A stretch of 22,689 nt of DNA from CAVRTJ01 sp046704825 (lineage in GTDB: Bacteria > Acidobacteriota > UBA4820 > DSQY01): the NCBI GenBank assembly GCA_046704825.1, contig JBJKRE010000298.1:1-22689 (forward strand), in the 5' to 3' direction. The position numbers were made by a program, and so were the translations under genes. The notes under the pieces are model-generated. The model made no database searches. It was not told where the DNA came from and saw nothing but the letters and a program-made list of their open reading frames with translations. Below, in pieces: positions 12,404-20,769 of the stretch. How positions within the stretch are numbered: position 1 is the stretch's first letter; each line of letters starts with the position of its first letter.

Positions 12404-14500
12404 ATGAAGGTTTATGGGCCGCAGGATATCCGCAACGTCGCACTGATTGGCCACGGCGGGACCGGAAAGACCAGTTTCGTTTCGGCCATGCTGTACGCCG
12501 CCAAGAGCATCAACCGCTTCGGCAGGGTCGAAGAGGGTACGGCTCCAACGGACTATGAGCCCGATGAGATAGAGAAGAAGTTTTCCATCTCGACGAGCCT
12601 GGCCTTCGTGGAATGGAACAAGTGCAAGATCAACGTGCTCGACACGCCGGGCTACGGAAACTTCATTGCCGACGCCCGCGGTCCCGTGCGCATCTCCGAC
12701 GCGGCCCTGGTCTTCGTGAGCTCCGTGTCAGGGGTCGAGGTCATGACCGGCAAATCCTGGGAGTACGCAGAGGAATTCAAGGTTCCCAGAATCTTCGTCG
12801 TGAACAAGATGGACCGCGAAAACGCGTCGTTCGACCGCTCCCTCGCGAGCATCCACGAGACCTTCGGCCGGCTCGCCGTCCCCGTCTTCCTGCCCCTCGG
12901 CCAGGAAAAGGACTTCACGGGTGTCATCGACCTGGTCCACGGCAGGGTCCATCGCTACAAGGACGACGACTCGGGCGAGTACACCGAGGAGGACATTCCC
13001 GCCGATCTGAGCGACGACGTGGCCGCCAAGCGCGCGGAACTTGTCGAGATGGTGGCCGAACTGGACGAAGAACTCATGGAGAAGTACTTCGAGGCCGGCG
13101 ACCTGACGCCCGAGGAACTGACCTCTGCACTCAAGATCGCCGTCGCGCAGGACAAGATATTCCCCGTCCTGTGCGCCTCGGCGGCAAAGAACGTCGGCGT
13201 TTCCGACGTGATGAACTTCCTCGTCGAGTTTGCACCGTCGCCCGACAAGCGGCCTTCCTTCGCGGCGAAGGTCGAGGGTGAAGAAGACCTCGTGCCGGTC
13301 TCCGCGGATCCGGAAGCTCCCGCAGGGGTCTTCGTTTTCAAAACCATCTCGGATCCCCAGCAGGGAAGAATCTCCGTCTTCAGGGTCGTGTCCGGCAAGG
13401 TTACCGGTGATTCGGTGCTCGTGAACCCGGCCAAGGACGCTCAGGAGCGCATGGCGGGCCTGTTCTTCCTCAGGGGAAAGGAACACATAAAGTGCGACGA
13501 GGTCGTCGCCGGCGACATCGCGGCCGTCATGAAGCTCAAGGAGACGCTCACTGGCGACACGCTCTGCGCCAAGGAGAAGATCTCTGTGTTCCCGCCTGTG
13601 AAGTACCCCATCCCCGCGATCTCATTCGCCGTGGAACCGAAGTCGCGCGGCGACGAAGAGAAGATCATGGTTGCGCTTCAGAGGATCGCCGAGGAGGACC
13701 CCAGCCTGAAGATCGGCCGGGACCCCCAGACCCACGAAACGCTGGTGTCCGGTTCGGGGAGCCAGCACGTCGAGATCGTGGCCGCCCGCGTCCAGAGGCG
13801 CTACGGCGTCGAGATGAACATCAAGCAGCCGAAAGTCCCCTACAAGGAGACCATCAAGGGCAAGGCGGAGGTTCACGCCCGGCACAAGAAGCAGACCGGA
13901 GGGCACGGCCAGTTCGCCGACATCCAGATCCGCATGGAGGCCATGCCCCGGGGCGGCGGTTTCGAGTTCAAGGACGAGATCTTCGGCGGTTCGGTGCCCC
14001 GCAACTTCATTCCAGCGGTCGAAAAGGGCATGCTCGAATCCCTTGAGCGCGGAGTTCTGGCCGGATACCCGGTTGTGGACCTCAAGATCACGCTCTTCGA
14101 CGGCGGGTTCCATCCCGTGGACTCCTCGGAAATGGCTTTCAAGATAGCCGCCCACATGGGCTTCAAAGAGGCCATGCAGAAGTGCAAGCCCACCCTGCTG
14201 GAACCGGTCATGTCCGTCGAGGTCATCGTGCCCGAAGAGAACATGGGAGACGTCATGGGCGACCTGAACAGCCGCCGCGGCCGCATTCAGGGTATGTCTC
14301 AGAAGGGGGCCAACCAGGTCATCAGGGCCCAGGTCCCCCTGGCCGAGATGCTGACGTACGCTTCTACCTTGAAGTCGCTCACGGCTGGCCGTGGAACCTT
14401 TACCATGGAGGCCTTCCAGTACGAAGAGGTGCCCGCCCAGACCCAGGCGAAGATCATCGAAGAAGCCAAGAAGGAGCAGGAGGCGGAGCAGGAGGGCTGA
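12404..14500 (+). CDS. Elongation factor G-like translational GTPase (EF-G2 type)
   Basis: A 698-aa protein with the full EF-G domain order: GTPase (1 to about 280), the beta-barrel domain II, then domains III-V with the family block KETIKGKAEVHARHKKQTGG and the C-terminal NSRRGRIQGM. AAGGAGG lies 5 nt before the ATG. It differs from canonical EF-G: the P-loop is GHGGTGKT (16-23) instead of GHxDAGKT, and switch II is DTPGYGNF (80-87), with Tyr84 in place of the catalytic His of DTPGH. NKMD is intact (134-137). These traits mark the EF-G2/FusA2 paralogue group, which binds GTP and ribosomes but whose role in elongation, recycling or stress is unsettled. It stands alone with its own promoter, not in an rpsL-rpsG-fusA-tuf cluster. 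Confidence 0.9.
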   Translation: MKVYGPQDIRNVALIGHGGTGKTSFVSAMLYAAKSINRFGRVEEGTAPTDYEPDEIEKKFSISTSLAFVEWNKCKINVLDTPGYGNFIADARGPVRISDAALVFVSSVSGVEVMTGKSWEYAEEFKVPRIFVVNKMDRENASFDRSLASIHETFGRLAVPVFLPLGQEKDFTGVIDLVHGRVHRYKDDDSGEYTEEDIPADLSDDVAAKRAELVEMVAELDEELMEKYFEAGDLTPEELTSALKIAVAQDKIFPVLCASAAKNVGVSDVMNFLVEFAPSPDKRPSFAAKVEGEEDLVPVSADPEAPAGVFVFKTISDPQQGRISVFRVVSGKVTGDSVLVNPAKDAQERMAGLFFLRGKEHIKCDEVVAGDIAAVMKLKETLTGDTLCAKEKISVFPPVKYPIPAISFAVEPKSRGDEEKIMVALQRIAEEDPSLKIGRDPQTHETLVSGSGSQHVEIVAARVQRRYGVEMNIKQPKVPYKETIKGKAEVHARHKKQTGGHGQFADIQIRMEAMPRGGGFEFKDEIFGGSVPRNFIPAVEKGMLESLERGVLAGYPVVDLKITLFDGGFHPVDSSEMAFKIAAHMGFKEAMQKCKPTLLEPVMSVEVIVPEENMGDVMGDLNSRRGRIQGMSQKGANQVIRAQVPLAEMLTYASTLKSLTAGRGTFTMEAFQYEEVPAQTQAKIIEEAKKEQEAEQEG

Positions 14501-14537
14501 CCCCGGGGGGAGGCCGCCTGCCACAGTGATCGCACAT

Positions 14538-14580
14538 CGTGGAGCGAGGGCCGGAGAACGAGCCGGTGCCTCGCTCCACG
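14538..14580 (+). terminator. Hairpin downstream of the EF-G-like gene
   Basis: A perfect 12-bp stem, CGTGGAGCGAGG pairing with CCTCGCTCCACG, contains an inner CCGG/CCGG stem. TCTCTT lies just downstream but there is no uniform T tract. It is placed to end the upstream transcript ahead of the rpsP promoter. Confidence 0.55.
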
Positions 14581-14631
14581 CGTGTCTCTTCGGAGGGACG
14601 CGGCACCGTCGGCCCGGAAGCCGTGCCAGTA

Positions 14632-14661
14632 TTGACAGGAAGGCCTTGAAAACTGTAATAT
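14632..14661 (+). promoter_or_regulatory. Promoter of the rpsP operon
   Basis: -35 TTGACA (14632-14637), an 18-bp spacer and -10 TAATAT (14656-14661), about 40 bases before the rpsP start. Strong boxes fit a ribosomal-protein operon. Confidence 0.8.
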
Positions 14662-14701
14662 TTGCATTTGCGCTTGGTTAACAAGCAGCGAGGAGGTAAC
14701 G

Positions 14702-14950
14702 TTGCTGGCAATAAGACTTAAGAGAATCGGTAGGAAGCACCGCCCCTTTTACCGGCTGGTCGTGTCGGACAGCCGCAACAGGCCGGGTGGAAGGAACGTG
14801 GACGAAGTGGGGATTTACGACCCGCTCCCGAATCCTTCCGAGATCAGGGTCAACCTCGAGCGGGTGGACTACTGGCTGGCCAGGGGGGCTCAGCCGTCCG
14901 CCCAGGTCAACAAACTCATCGCCCTCTCCCGGAAGAGCGAACAGGCCTGA
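14702..14950 (+). CDS. rpsP: 30S ribosomal protein S16
   Basis: An 82-aa S16 of normal length. The N terminus LAIRLKRIGRKHRPFYRLVV and the block EVGIYDPLPNP are the family hallmarks. Translation appears to start at TTG 14702, 5 nt after AGGAGG (14691-14696); no in-frame ATG fits. It is first in the operon. The khpA (KH-domain) gene that often follows rpsP is missing; a 119-base gap with a small hairpin lies before rimM. Confidence 0.95.
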   Translation: MLAIRLKRIGRKHRPFYRLVVSDSRNRPGGRNVDEVGIYDPLPNPSEIRVNLERVDYWLARGAQPSAQVNKLIALSRKSEQA

Positions 14951-15023
14951 GGGATTTATTTCCCTGGCCTTTCGCCGAAGACCACCGGCGGGTCGGCGAC
15001 GCGGTGTACACCGGACTGCGGTG

Positions 15024-15039
15024 CCGTCCCTGAGGGCGG
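15024..15039 (+). promoter_or_regulatory. Small hairpin between rpsP and rimM
   Basis: CCGTCC, loop CTGA, GGGCGG (one G-T pair), followed by TTTAGT. It could be a weak attenuator that lowers expression of rimM-trmD relative to rpsP; this is a guess from position. Confidence 0.3.
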
Positions 15040-15069
15040 TTTAGTGCGCAGGATGTGCGGCCGGAACCC

Positions 15070-15600
15070 ATGAGAGTGATCGCCGTAGCGCGAATTGGCA
15101 AGCCCCGGGGTGCTAAGGGCGGGATGTGGCTGGAGCGCTACATGGACGATTTCCGTTTGTTCGAAGCCGGCGAGGTGCTGCAGCTTGGCACGAGCGGGGA
15201 TCGTACCGAGTCCTTCGAGGTGGAGACCTGCTTCGCCTACGACAAGGGGACCGTGCTCAAGCTGAAGGGAGTAGACGATCCGGATGAGGCCGCGCGCCAC
15301 AAGGGTGCGGAAGTATTCCTGCCGGAAGACAAGGTTCCGGAGGAAGGCCCCGACGTCTTCGACACCCGGGAAGTCCTCGGCTATGCCGTGGTGGACCGAA
15401 GCAGAGGGCGCATAGGCGTAGTGGCCGGTGTGAGTCAGGGGCCGGCCTACTGGACTTTCCACCTGCGCCTGGACGAAGGCGAGGCGGACGTTCCCGCCGT
15501 GAAGGGACTTGGCGTGGAGCTGGACAAGGCGGGCCGGACGATCAGGACGGACCTGCCCGAGGGATATCCGGGGCTGCCCGGAGAAGACGATGCGGATTGA
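15070..15600 (+). CDS. rimM: Ribosome maturation factor RimM
   Basis: A 176-aa protein. The ATG at 15070 gives MRVIAVARIGKPRGAKGG, matching the RimM start (GRIxxPHGxKG, here with Arg for His); a GTG 15 bases earlier is less likely. The N-terminal RimM barrel runs to about residue 85 and the PRC-barrel domain follows (LGYAVVDRSRGRIGVV, then VPAVKGLGVELDKAGRTIRTDLPEGY). It binds S19 in the 30S head during assembly. It overlaps trmD by 11 nt. Confidence 0.93.
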   Translation: MRVIAVARIGKPRGAKGGMWLERYMDDFRLFEAGEVLQLGTSGDRTESFEVETCFAYDKGTVLKLKGVDDPDEAARHKGAEVFLPEDKVPEEGPDVFDTREVLGYAVVDRSRGRIGVVAGVSQGPAYWTFHLRLDEGEADVPAVKGLGVELDKAGRTIRTDLPEGYPGLPGEDDAD

Positions 15601-16300
15601 CATACTCACGCTGTTTCCGGAAATCTGCGAGGGCTTCCTGGCCCACTCGATCGTCAAACGGGCCATCGAATCCGGCGTGGCCGAGGTCCATCTGCACAAT
15701 TTCCGTGATTTCGCCCTCGACAGGCACCACACGGTCGACGACTCACCCTTCGGGGGAGGTCCCGGCATGGTGATCATGCCCGACCCGGTCTTCCGCTGCG
15801 TGGAACACCTCAAATCGGAGCAGTCGTGCCCGTCACCCGTCATCTACCTGAGCCCAAAGGGCGAGAGGTTCAATCAATCCGTGGCGGGCGAACTCGCGGA
15901 ACTGCCCGGGTTCACCCTCCTGTGCGGGCGGTACGAGGGCATCGACCAGCGGGTCGTGGACCAGTTGGTGGACCGCGAGCTGTCCATCGGCGACTACGTC
16001 CTGTCGGGCGGCGAACCGGCGGCCATGGTGGTGGCGGACAGCGTCATCAGGCTTCTGCCCGGCGCCCTGGGCGACGACGCCTCGACTCAGGAGGAATCCT
16101 TCAGCCTGGGGCTGCTTGAATACCCTCAATACACGAGGCCGGCCGAGTACCGGGGCTGGCGCGTACCCGACGTACTCCTTTCGGGCGACCACGCCGCCAT
16201 CAGGCGGTGGCGCCGTGAAAAATCCGTAGAACTGACGCGAGTCAAGCGCCCGGACCTGCTTCGGGATAGAGACGCTGTGGAGGCAAACCATGAGCAATAG
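15590..16300 (+). CDS. trmD: tRNA (guanine-N1-)-methyltransferase TrmD
   Basis: A 236-aa SPOUT methyltransferase that makes m1G37 in tRNA using S-adenosylmethionine. The start MRIDILTLFPE is canonical. DSPFGGGPGMVIMP is the G-rich active-site loop, LLCGRYEGIDQRV and SIGDYVLSGGE form the trefoil-knot cofactor site, and EYPQYTRP with LLSGDHAAIRRWRR is the C-terminal tRNA-binding part. The ATG overlaps the rimM end by 11 nt, and its own end overlaps the rplS start by 11 nt, implying translational coupling. Confidence 0.96.
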   Translation: MRIDILTLFPEICEGFLAHSIVKRAIESGVAEVHLHNFRDFALDRHHTVDDSPFGGGPGMVIMPDPVFRCVEHLKSEQSCPSPVIYLSPKGERFNQSVAGELAELPGFTLLCGRYEGIDQRVVDQLVDRELSIGDYVLSGGEPAAMVVADSVIRLLPGALGDDASTQEESFSLGLLEYPQYTRPAEYRGWRVPDVLLSGDHAAIRRWRREKSVELTRVKRPDLLRDRDAVEANHEQ

Positions 16301-16640
16301 CATAAGTGCACTGGAAAAGACCGGCATGCGGACGGACGTCCCGGACTTCAAGGCGGGCGACACCGTTCGCGTCCACGTCAAAGTCCGGGAAGGCGAGAAG
16401 GAGCGCATCCAGGTGTTCAAGGGTGTGGTCATCGCCCGCAAGCACGGCGGTATCCGGGAAACGATTACCGTCAGGAAGATCTCGAGCGGGATCGGCGTGG
16501 AGAGGATCTTCCCCATCCACAGCCCCATCATCGGCAAGATCGAAGTCGTGTCCCTGGGCAAGGTCCGCCGCGCCAAACTCTACTACCTCAGGAAACTCAA
16601 GGGCAAGAAGGCCCGTATCGAAGAGTTGAGGAAGGACTGA
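16290..16640 (+). CDS. rplS: 50S ribosomal protein L19
   Basis: A 116-aa L19 of usual length with PDFKAGDTVRVHVKV, GVVIARKHGG and GIGVERIFPIHSPIIGKIEVV, ending in the basic tail LRKLKGKKARIEELRKD. The ATG at 16290 has GGAGG (16278-16282) 7 nt upstream, inside the end of trmD. Confidence 0.96.
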   Translation: MSNSISALEKTGMRTDVPDFKAGDTVRVHVKVREGEKERIQVFKGVVIARKHGGIRETITVRKISSGIGVERIFPIHSPIIGKIEVVSLGKVRRAKLYYLRKLKGKKARIEELRKD

Positions 16641-16653
16641 TCGGAGGCTGACC

Positions 16654-17262
16654 GTGCCGGACCTGCTTGCCCTGGAGAGAGCTCTGCGAGAACGAGGGCT
16701 CTCGTACGTGGCGGGCGTGGACGAGGCAGGACGCGGCGCGTTGTTCGGTCCCGTCGTGGCGGGGGCCGTCATCCTGGATCCGAGCAGGGAGCTCGGTCTG
16801 TACCGTGATTCCAAGACCATTCCCGAAGCCCGCCGGGAGCGTGTGTTCGACCGTTTGACGGAAGACGGCCACGCTTGGGCTGTAGGGGTGGTGCACGCCG
16901 CGGAAATCGACCGAACCGACATTCTGCGTGCGACCCTGAAAGCCATGGCAATGGCAGTGCGGGGCCTGACCGCCGAACCCGACTGGGTCCTGGTGGACGG
17001 CTTGCAGTGGCCTGAGTTATCTTGTAAGGGACAGACCGTAGTACATGGCGACGCTCGGTCGGCGAGTATCGCCGCGGCCTCCATCGTGGCCAAGGTATAC
17101 AGGGACCGCATGGTGAGACGGCTTGCAGAAAGTTTTCCGGGGTACGGACTCTTGAGGAACAAGGGATACGGCACTCGAGAACACCTCGAGGCCCTGCGGA
17201 CACTCGGCCCGACCCGGGAGCACCGAATGACGTTTCGTCGCGTCGCTGGCGGAGGCGGCTGA
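16654..17262 (+). CDS. rnhB: Ribonuclease HII
   Basis: A 202-aa enzyme that nicks RNA in RNA-DNA hybrids and starts ribonucleotide excision repair. The start is GTG 16654, 7 nt after GGAGG. GVDEAGRGALFGPV gives Asp23 and Glu24; VLVDG gives Asp115 and HGDARSASIAAASIVAKV gives Asp133. This completes the DEDD set with normal spacing. It starts 13 bases after rplS, a common arrangement, and overlaps the next gene by one base (TGATG). Confidence 0.95.
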   Translation: MPDLLALERALRERGLSYVAGVDEAGRGALFGPVVAGAVILDPSRELGLYRDSKTIPEARRERVFDRLTEDGHAWAVGVVHAAEIDRTDILRATLKAMAMAVRGLTAEPDWVLVDGLQWPELSCKGQTVVHGDARSASIAAASIVAKVYRDRMVRRLAESFPGYGLLRNKGYGTREHLEALRTLGPTREHRMTFRRVAGGGG

Positions 17263-20200
17263 TGGCTTTGGACCGGGTCAAGACCAGGTCGAACGCGGAA
17301 AAGTACATCCGGGCCAACCGCCTGCAGGATGCGGTCAAGGAGCTTCAGAAGCTGGCGGAGGACAGCCCCAGGGACATTCAGGTCCTCAACCAGATCGGCA
17401 ACCTGTATCTCCGCATGGGCAACAAGACGGCGGCCGTCCCCATGTTCCTGAAGGTCGCCGAACTTTACAACAAGAGCGGATTCGCCACGAAGGCCGTGGC
17501 GTCGCTCAAGATCGCGACGCGTGAACAACCCGAGAACCTCCCGGCGTGGGAGATGCTCGCGTCCCTCTCCGAGCAGCAGGGATTTGCCAGGGAAGCTCGC
17601 CTCGCCTACGGCGAGGTGGCTGAACTTCTGGCGAAGGCCGGGAACCTGGCCGCGCTCGTGGCGGTCCAAAACAAAATCCTCGAGATCGAACCGGAGAACA
17701 TCAAGGCGAGGATCCAGCTGGGGGACAACTACCTCAAGCTCGACCGGAAGAACGAGGGCGTAAAGGAGTACCTGAGGGCTGCAAACGAACTCGTGACCCA
17801 GGGTTACGTCAAGGAGGCGGCCAGGCTCTTCGAACGCGCGCTCCAGCTCGGGCCTGAAAACCTGCGGGCCCTCGAGAGTCTGATCAAGAACCTGCTCAGC
17901 CACGGCCAGGCGCCGCAGGCACTCGAGATGCTGGACGGCCTGCTCGAGCGCCACCCGACGGCCGAGTCCCTGCTCCTGCTCAAAATCGAGACGCTCTCCG
18001 GGGACGGACGGTACGACGAGGCCGAGGCCATTTGTGCCGAGCTTCTCGAGAGCCACCCCGACAGCAGTCAGGCCCGCGCACGCCAGGTGCGGCTCATGGT
18101 CGCACAGAAGCGCTACGACCAGGCATGCGAGGTCGTGGACCGCTGGTCCGCCCACTGCGACGATTCCAGGCTGCCTGAAATAGAGGCGCTCTACCAGGAG
18201 ATACTGCACTTCGCGCCGGGGCACCCGGGCAGTCTGTCGGGCCTGTGCGGCGTATACCGCACCAACCGGGCCACCGACAGCCTCATCGGGGCGCTGGCGT
18301 CCCTGGCCGCGTCAGCCGAAGAACATGGCGATACGGAAAAGGCGCGCGAGGCCCTGAGCGAACTGGTGGAACTCGATCCGACCGAACCTGCGCACGCGCA
18401 GAAGCTCAAGGCGCTCGGCGGCGCGGCACCCGAAGCAGCGCCCGCTTCTGTCAGCACGCCCGAAGATGCCTGGGACAAGGCCGAGCACGACGGCGGGGCA
18501 GAGCCGGAAGAAGGGGAGGCTGCGCCCGGGGGGGTGCGTCCCGACGAGACCGGAGAGATGGAGATCGAAGTCGAAGTGGAAGACCTGGAACTCCCGCAGC
18601 CGGATGTGACCCTCTCTTTGACGACGGCCGGCGAAGCCGCAGAGCAGGTCGGCGCCCCAGACGTCGAAATGACAGAGTCGGGCCCCGTGCCTTCCGTCTC
18701 CCCGCAGCCGGACGGCAGACAGAAGGTGCTGGACGCCCGGGCCGCCGAGATCATCCGGGAGCAGCTCACGGAGGCGGAAGTCTTTTTGAAGTACGGCTTT
18801 GCTGACAAGGCCATCGCCGAACTCCAGTCCATTCTCAAGAAGGTGCCCGACCACATTCATGCGCACCAGAAGCTGATCGCGATCTACCGCAAGCAGGACA
18901 AGACGGATAAGGCCGTCAAGCAGATCATCAAGCTGGCGGCCATATTCAGGGACCAGGGCGAGGCGGAGACCTGCGAGAATCTTCTGGAGGAGGCGCGGGC
19001 CATCGATCCAGCAAACGAAGCGCTCCTCACCTTTTCCCGTGAGAGCGACGTCCCCGTGGAGATCGTCCTCGAAGAAGGCCCGTCGGACAAAGCGCCTGCC
19101 GCCGTCGAAGAGACCGGGGACAAGACGGACGGGGGCCTGGAGCTGGACCTCGGACTCCTCGTGCCGGTCAGCGAGAAGAAAGCGGAAGAGGAGGCGGGCG
19201 AAGATATCGAGATTTCCCTCGATGAGCCCGAGCCCATAGAGTCCGAGGAGGTGAAGGTGGAGGCGCAGACCGAGGCCTCCTCCGAGAGCGGTGAATCGGA
19301 CCTTCTTGCCGAGGGTTCCGCTCCCGCGGAAGCCTCGGACGACGAGGCCTCATTCGCGGACCTGGACCTGGAGGTGGAGGCGGGTCCGCCGGAAGAGACC
19401 ACCGAGGAGGAAGACGTGCTTATCCGCGAGCCCGAAGAGGGCGCCGCCGGTGAAGCGCCCCCGGAAGACGATCTGGCCATAGAGCTGTCGGACGAGGAGA
19501 TCGCGGCCGACACCGAAATCCTCGAACAGCTTGAAGAGGCCGAGTTCTACCTGAGTCAGGAGCTCTTCGGCGAAGCCAAGAGGGCGCTCCAGGCCATGGA
19601 AGACCAGTGGCCGGGCGATGACAGGGTCGTGGCATTCCGCCGAAAGTTCGAGGAGGTGGCCGCCGCCGTGCCGGAGGTGGAGCCCGCGCCAGCGGCGCTC
19701 GAAGAGCCGGCGGCCGAGACGCCGGTGGAAGCCGCCGGCGAAGCGGTGCTGGAAGAAGCGCAGGTGGCTGCGCCGGGGGCGGAGGCCGAGGCCTCCGGCG
19801 AGGCGTCGGCCAAGTTCGACGCGTCGGAACTCTTCGAGGAGTCGGCGGAGCACGACGCCGCACTGGCGGCCGGTGAACCCTCCGGCCTGGACATGGCGAC
19901 GGGCGCGCCGGAAGGGGAGGAGCCGCCCCTCAGGGCCACGGGCACGCGCAGCAGGACCAAGTTGAAGGTGACTCTCAGCGAACTCCTGCCCGACGAAGTC
20001 CTGGCTCAGGACCGGGACGCCTTCTCGGAGGCTGCTCCCAAGGACGAGTATTTCGACCTGGCCTCCGAACTCGGCGCCGCGCTCGACGGCCTCCAGACTC
20101 CTGAAGAAGAGGCCTACGTCGAGGACAAGTCCCCCGAGGAGATGTCCTTCGAGGAGGTGTTCGAGGAATTCAAGCGCGGCGTGGAGCAGAAGGTGGGCGA

Positions 20201-20564
20201 GGAGGACTACTCGACCCACTACAACCTGGGGATCGCCTACAAGGAAATGGAGCTGATGGACGAAGCCATCGGCGAGTTCCAGATAGCCGCGCGGTCCCCC
20301 CAGTACTTCGTCGAATGCTGCTCCATGCTGGGCATATGCTTCCGGGAGAAGGGCCTCGCCGAACTGGCCGAAAAGTGGTACCGCAAAGGCATCGCCGCTC
20401 CGGGCTTCACGGACGAGGCCTACATCGGCCTGAAGTACGACCTCGCCGAAACCCTTGCCGAACAGGGCCGAGACGACGAGAGCATAGACCTCTTCAAGGA
20501 AGTCTACTCCGTCAACACCAACTACCGGGACATCAAGAGCAAGGTTGAAGGCCACCTGAAGTAG
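17262..20564 (+). CDS. Large acidic tetratricopeptide-repeat protein
   Basis: An 1100-aa cytosolic-looking protein without signal peptide or membrane helix. Residues 1 to about 390 are tandem TPR-like helix pairs (NAEKYIRANRLQDAVKELQKL, FATKAVASLKIATREQPENL, EAARLFERALQLGPENLRAL). A second TPR block lies at about 490-590, a short one at about 748-803 and a final set at about 961-1098 (YSTHYNLGIAYKEMELMDEAIGEF). Between them are long Glu/Asp/Ala/Pro-rich linkers, likely disordered. The second and third blocks share a motif (EIxEQLxEAExxL...A...L), suggesting internal duplication. The architecture recalls scaffold proteins of FimV type, but no LysM or membrane part is seen. Function is unknown. 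It is cotranscribed with rnhB (GGAGG 6 nt upstream, 1-base overlap) and ends in TAG. Confidence 0.88.
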   Translation: MALDRVKTRSNAEKYIRANRLQDAVKELQKLAEDSPRDIQVLNQIGNLYLRMGNKTAAVPMFLKVAELYNKSGFATKAVASLKIATREQPENLPAWEMLASLSEQQGFAREARLAYGEVAELLAKAGNLAALVAVQNKILEIEPENIKARIQLGDNYLKLDRKNEGVKEYLRAANELVTQGYVKEAARLFERALQLGPENLRALESLIKNLLSHGQAPQALEMLDGLLERHPTAESLLLLKIETLSGDGRYDEAEAICAELLESHPDSSQARARQVRLMVAQKRYDQACEVVDRWSAHCDDSRLPEIEALYQEILHFAPGHPGSLSGLCGVYRTNRATDSLIGALASLAASAEEHGDTEKAREALSELVELDPTEPAHAQKLKALGGAAPEAAPASVSTPEDAWDKAEHDGGAEPEEGEAAPGGVRPDETGEMEIEVEVEDLELPQPDVTLSLTTAGEAAEQVGAPDVEMTESGPVPSVSPQPDGRQKVLDARAAEIIREQLTEAEVFLKYGFADKAIAELQSILKKVPDHIHAHQKLIAIYRKQDKTDKAVKQIIKLAAIFRDQGEAETCENLLEEARAIDPANEALLTFSRESDVPVEIVLEEGPSDKAPAAVEETGDKTDGGLELDLGLLVPVSEKKAEEEAGEDIEISLDEPEPIESEEVKVEAQTEASSESGESDLLAEGSAPAEASDDEASFADLDLEVEAGPPEETTEEEDVLIREPEEGAAGEAPPEDDLAIELSDEEIAADTEILEQLEEAEFYLSQELFGEAKRALQAMEDQWPGDDRVVAFRRKFEEVAAAVPEVEPAPAALEEPAAETPVEAAGEAVLEEAQVAAPGAEAEASGEASAKFDASELFEESAEHDAALAAGEPSGLDMATGAPEGEEPPLRATGTRSRTKLKVTLSELLPDEVLAQDRDAFSEAAPKDEYFDLASELGAALDGLQTPEEEAYVEDKSPEEMSFEEVFEEFKRGVEQKVGEEDYSTHYNLGIAYKEMELMDEAIGEFQIAARSPQYFVECCSMLGICFREKGLAELAEKWYRKGIAAPGFTDEAYIGLKYDLAETLAEQGRDDESIDLFKEVYSVNTNYRDIKSKVEGHLK

Positions 20565-20586
20565 CGAACGCGCATCGGGCGGAAAA

Positions 20587-20606
20587 ACCAACATTCACAA
20601 GTTGGT
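20587..20606 (+). terminator. Weak hairpin after the TPR gene
   Basis: ACCAAC, loop of 8, GTTGGT. The stem is short and has no T tract, so this is only a possible transcript end. Confidence 0.3.
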
Positions 20607-20769
20607 GGATTGGATTTGGGATTCAACCGCGGCAGAAAGGCTGCTGCTGTAGGGGCCGGCATAAGCCGACCGCGTCGACTGCCATCGGCTGCTACGATGA
20701 ACGGTCTTAACCGGGCTTCGAAGGCCTTCCCCATCTTGATCACTCGATCACTCGGTCACTGGATCACTA
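20607..20769 (+). repeat. Composite repeat with the same module order as at 5788-5850
   Basis: GGATTGGATTTGGGATT (from 20607), GGGCTTCGAAGGCC (20713-20726) and GATCACTC octamers (from 20738) occur in the same order and orientation as GGGATT..GGATT (5788), CCTTCGAAGG (5822) and GATCACTT (5845). It fills the gap between the convergent TPR and prmC genes. Confidence 0.6.
20738..20769 (+). repeat. Octamer array C (four GATCACTS units)
   Basis: GATCACTC, GATCACTC, GGTCACTG, GATCACTA. The last unit contains the complement of the prmC stop codon (20767-20769), so the array reaches into the end of the coding frame. Confidence 0.8.

Noticed and set aside
16242..18224. 660-codon minus-strand frame opposite trmD, rplS, rnhB and the TPR gene
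   Set aside because: It spans four well-supported genes and has no recognisable domain.
19350..20594. 414-codon minus-strand frame opposite the TPR gene
   Set aside because: Low-complexity complement of Glu/Ala-rich coding sequence.
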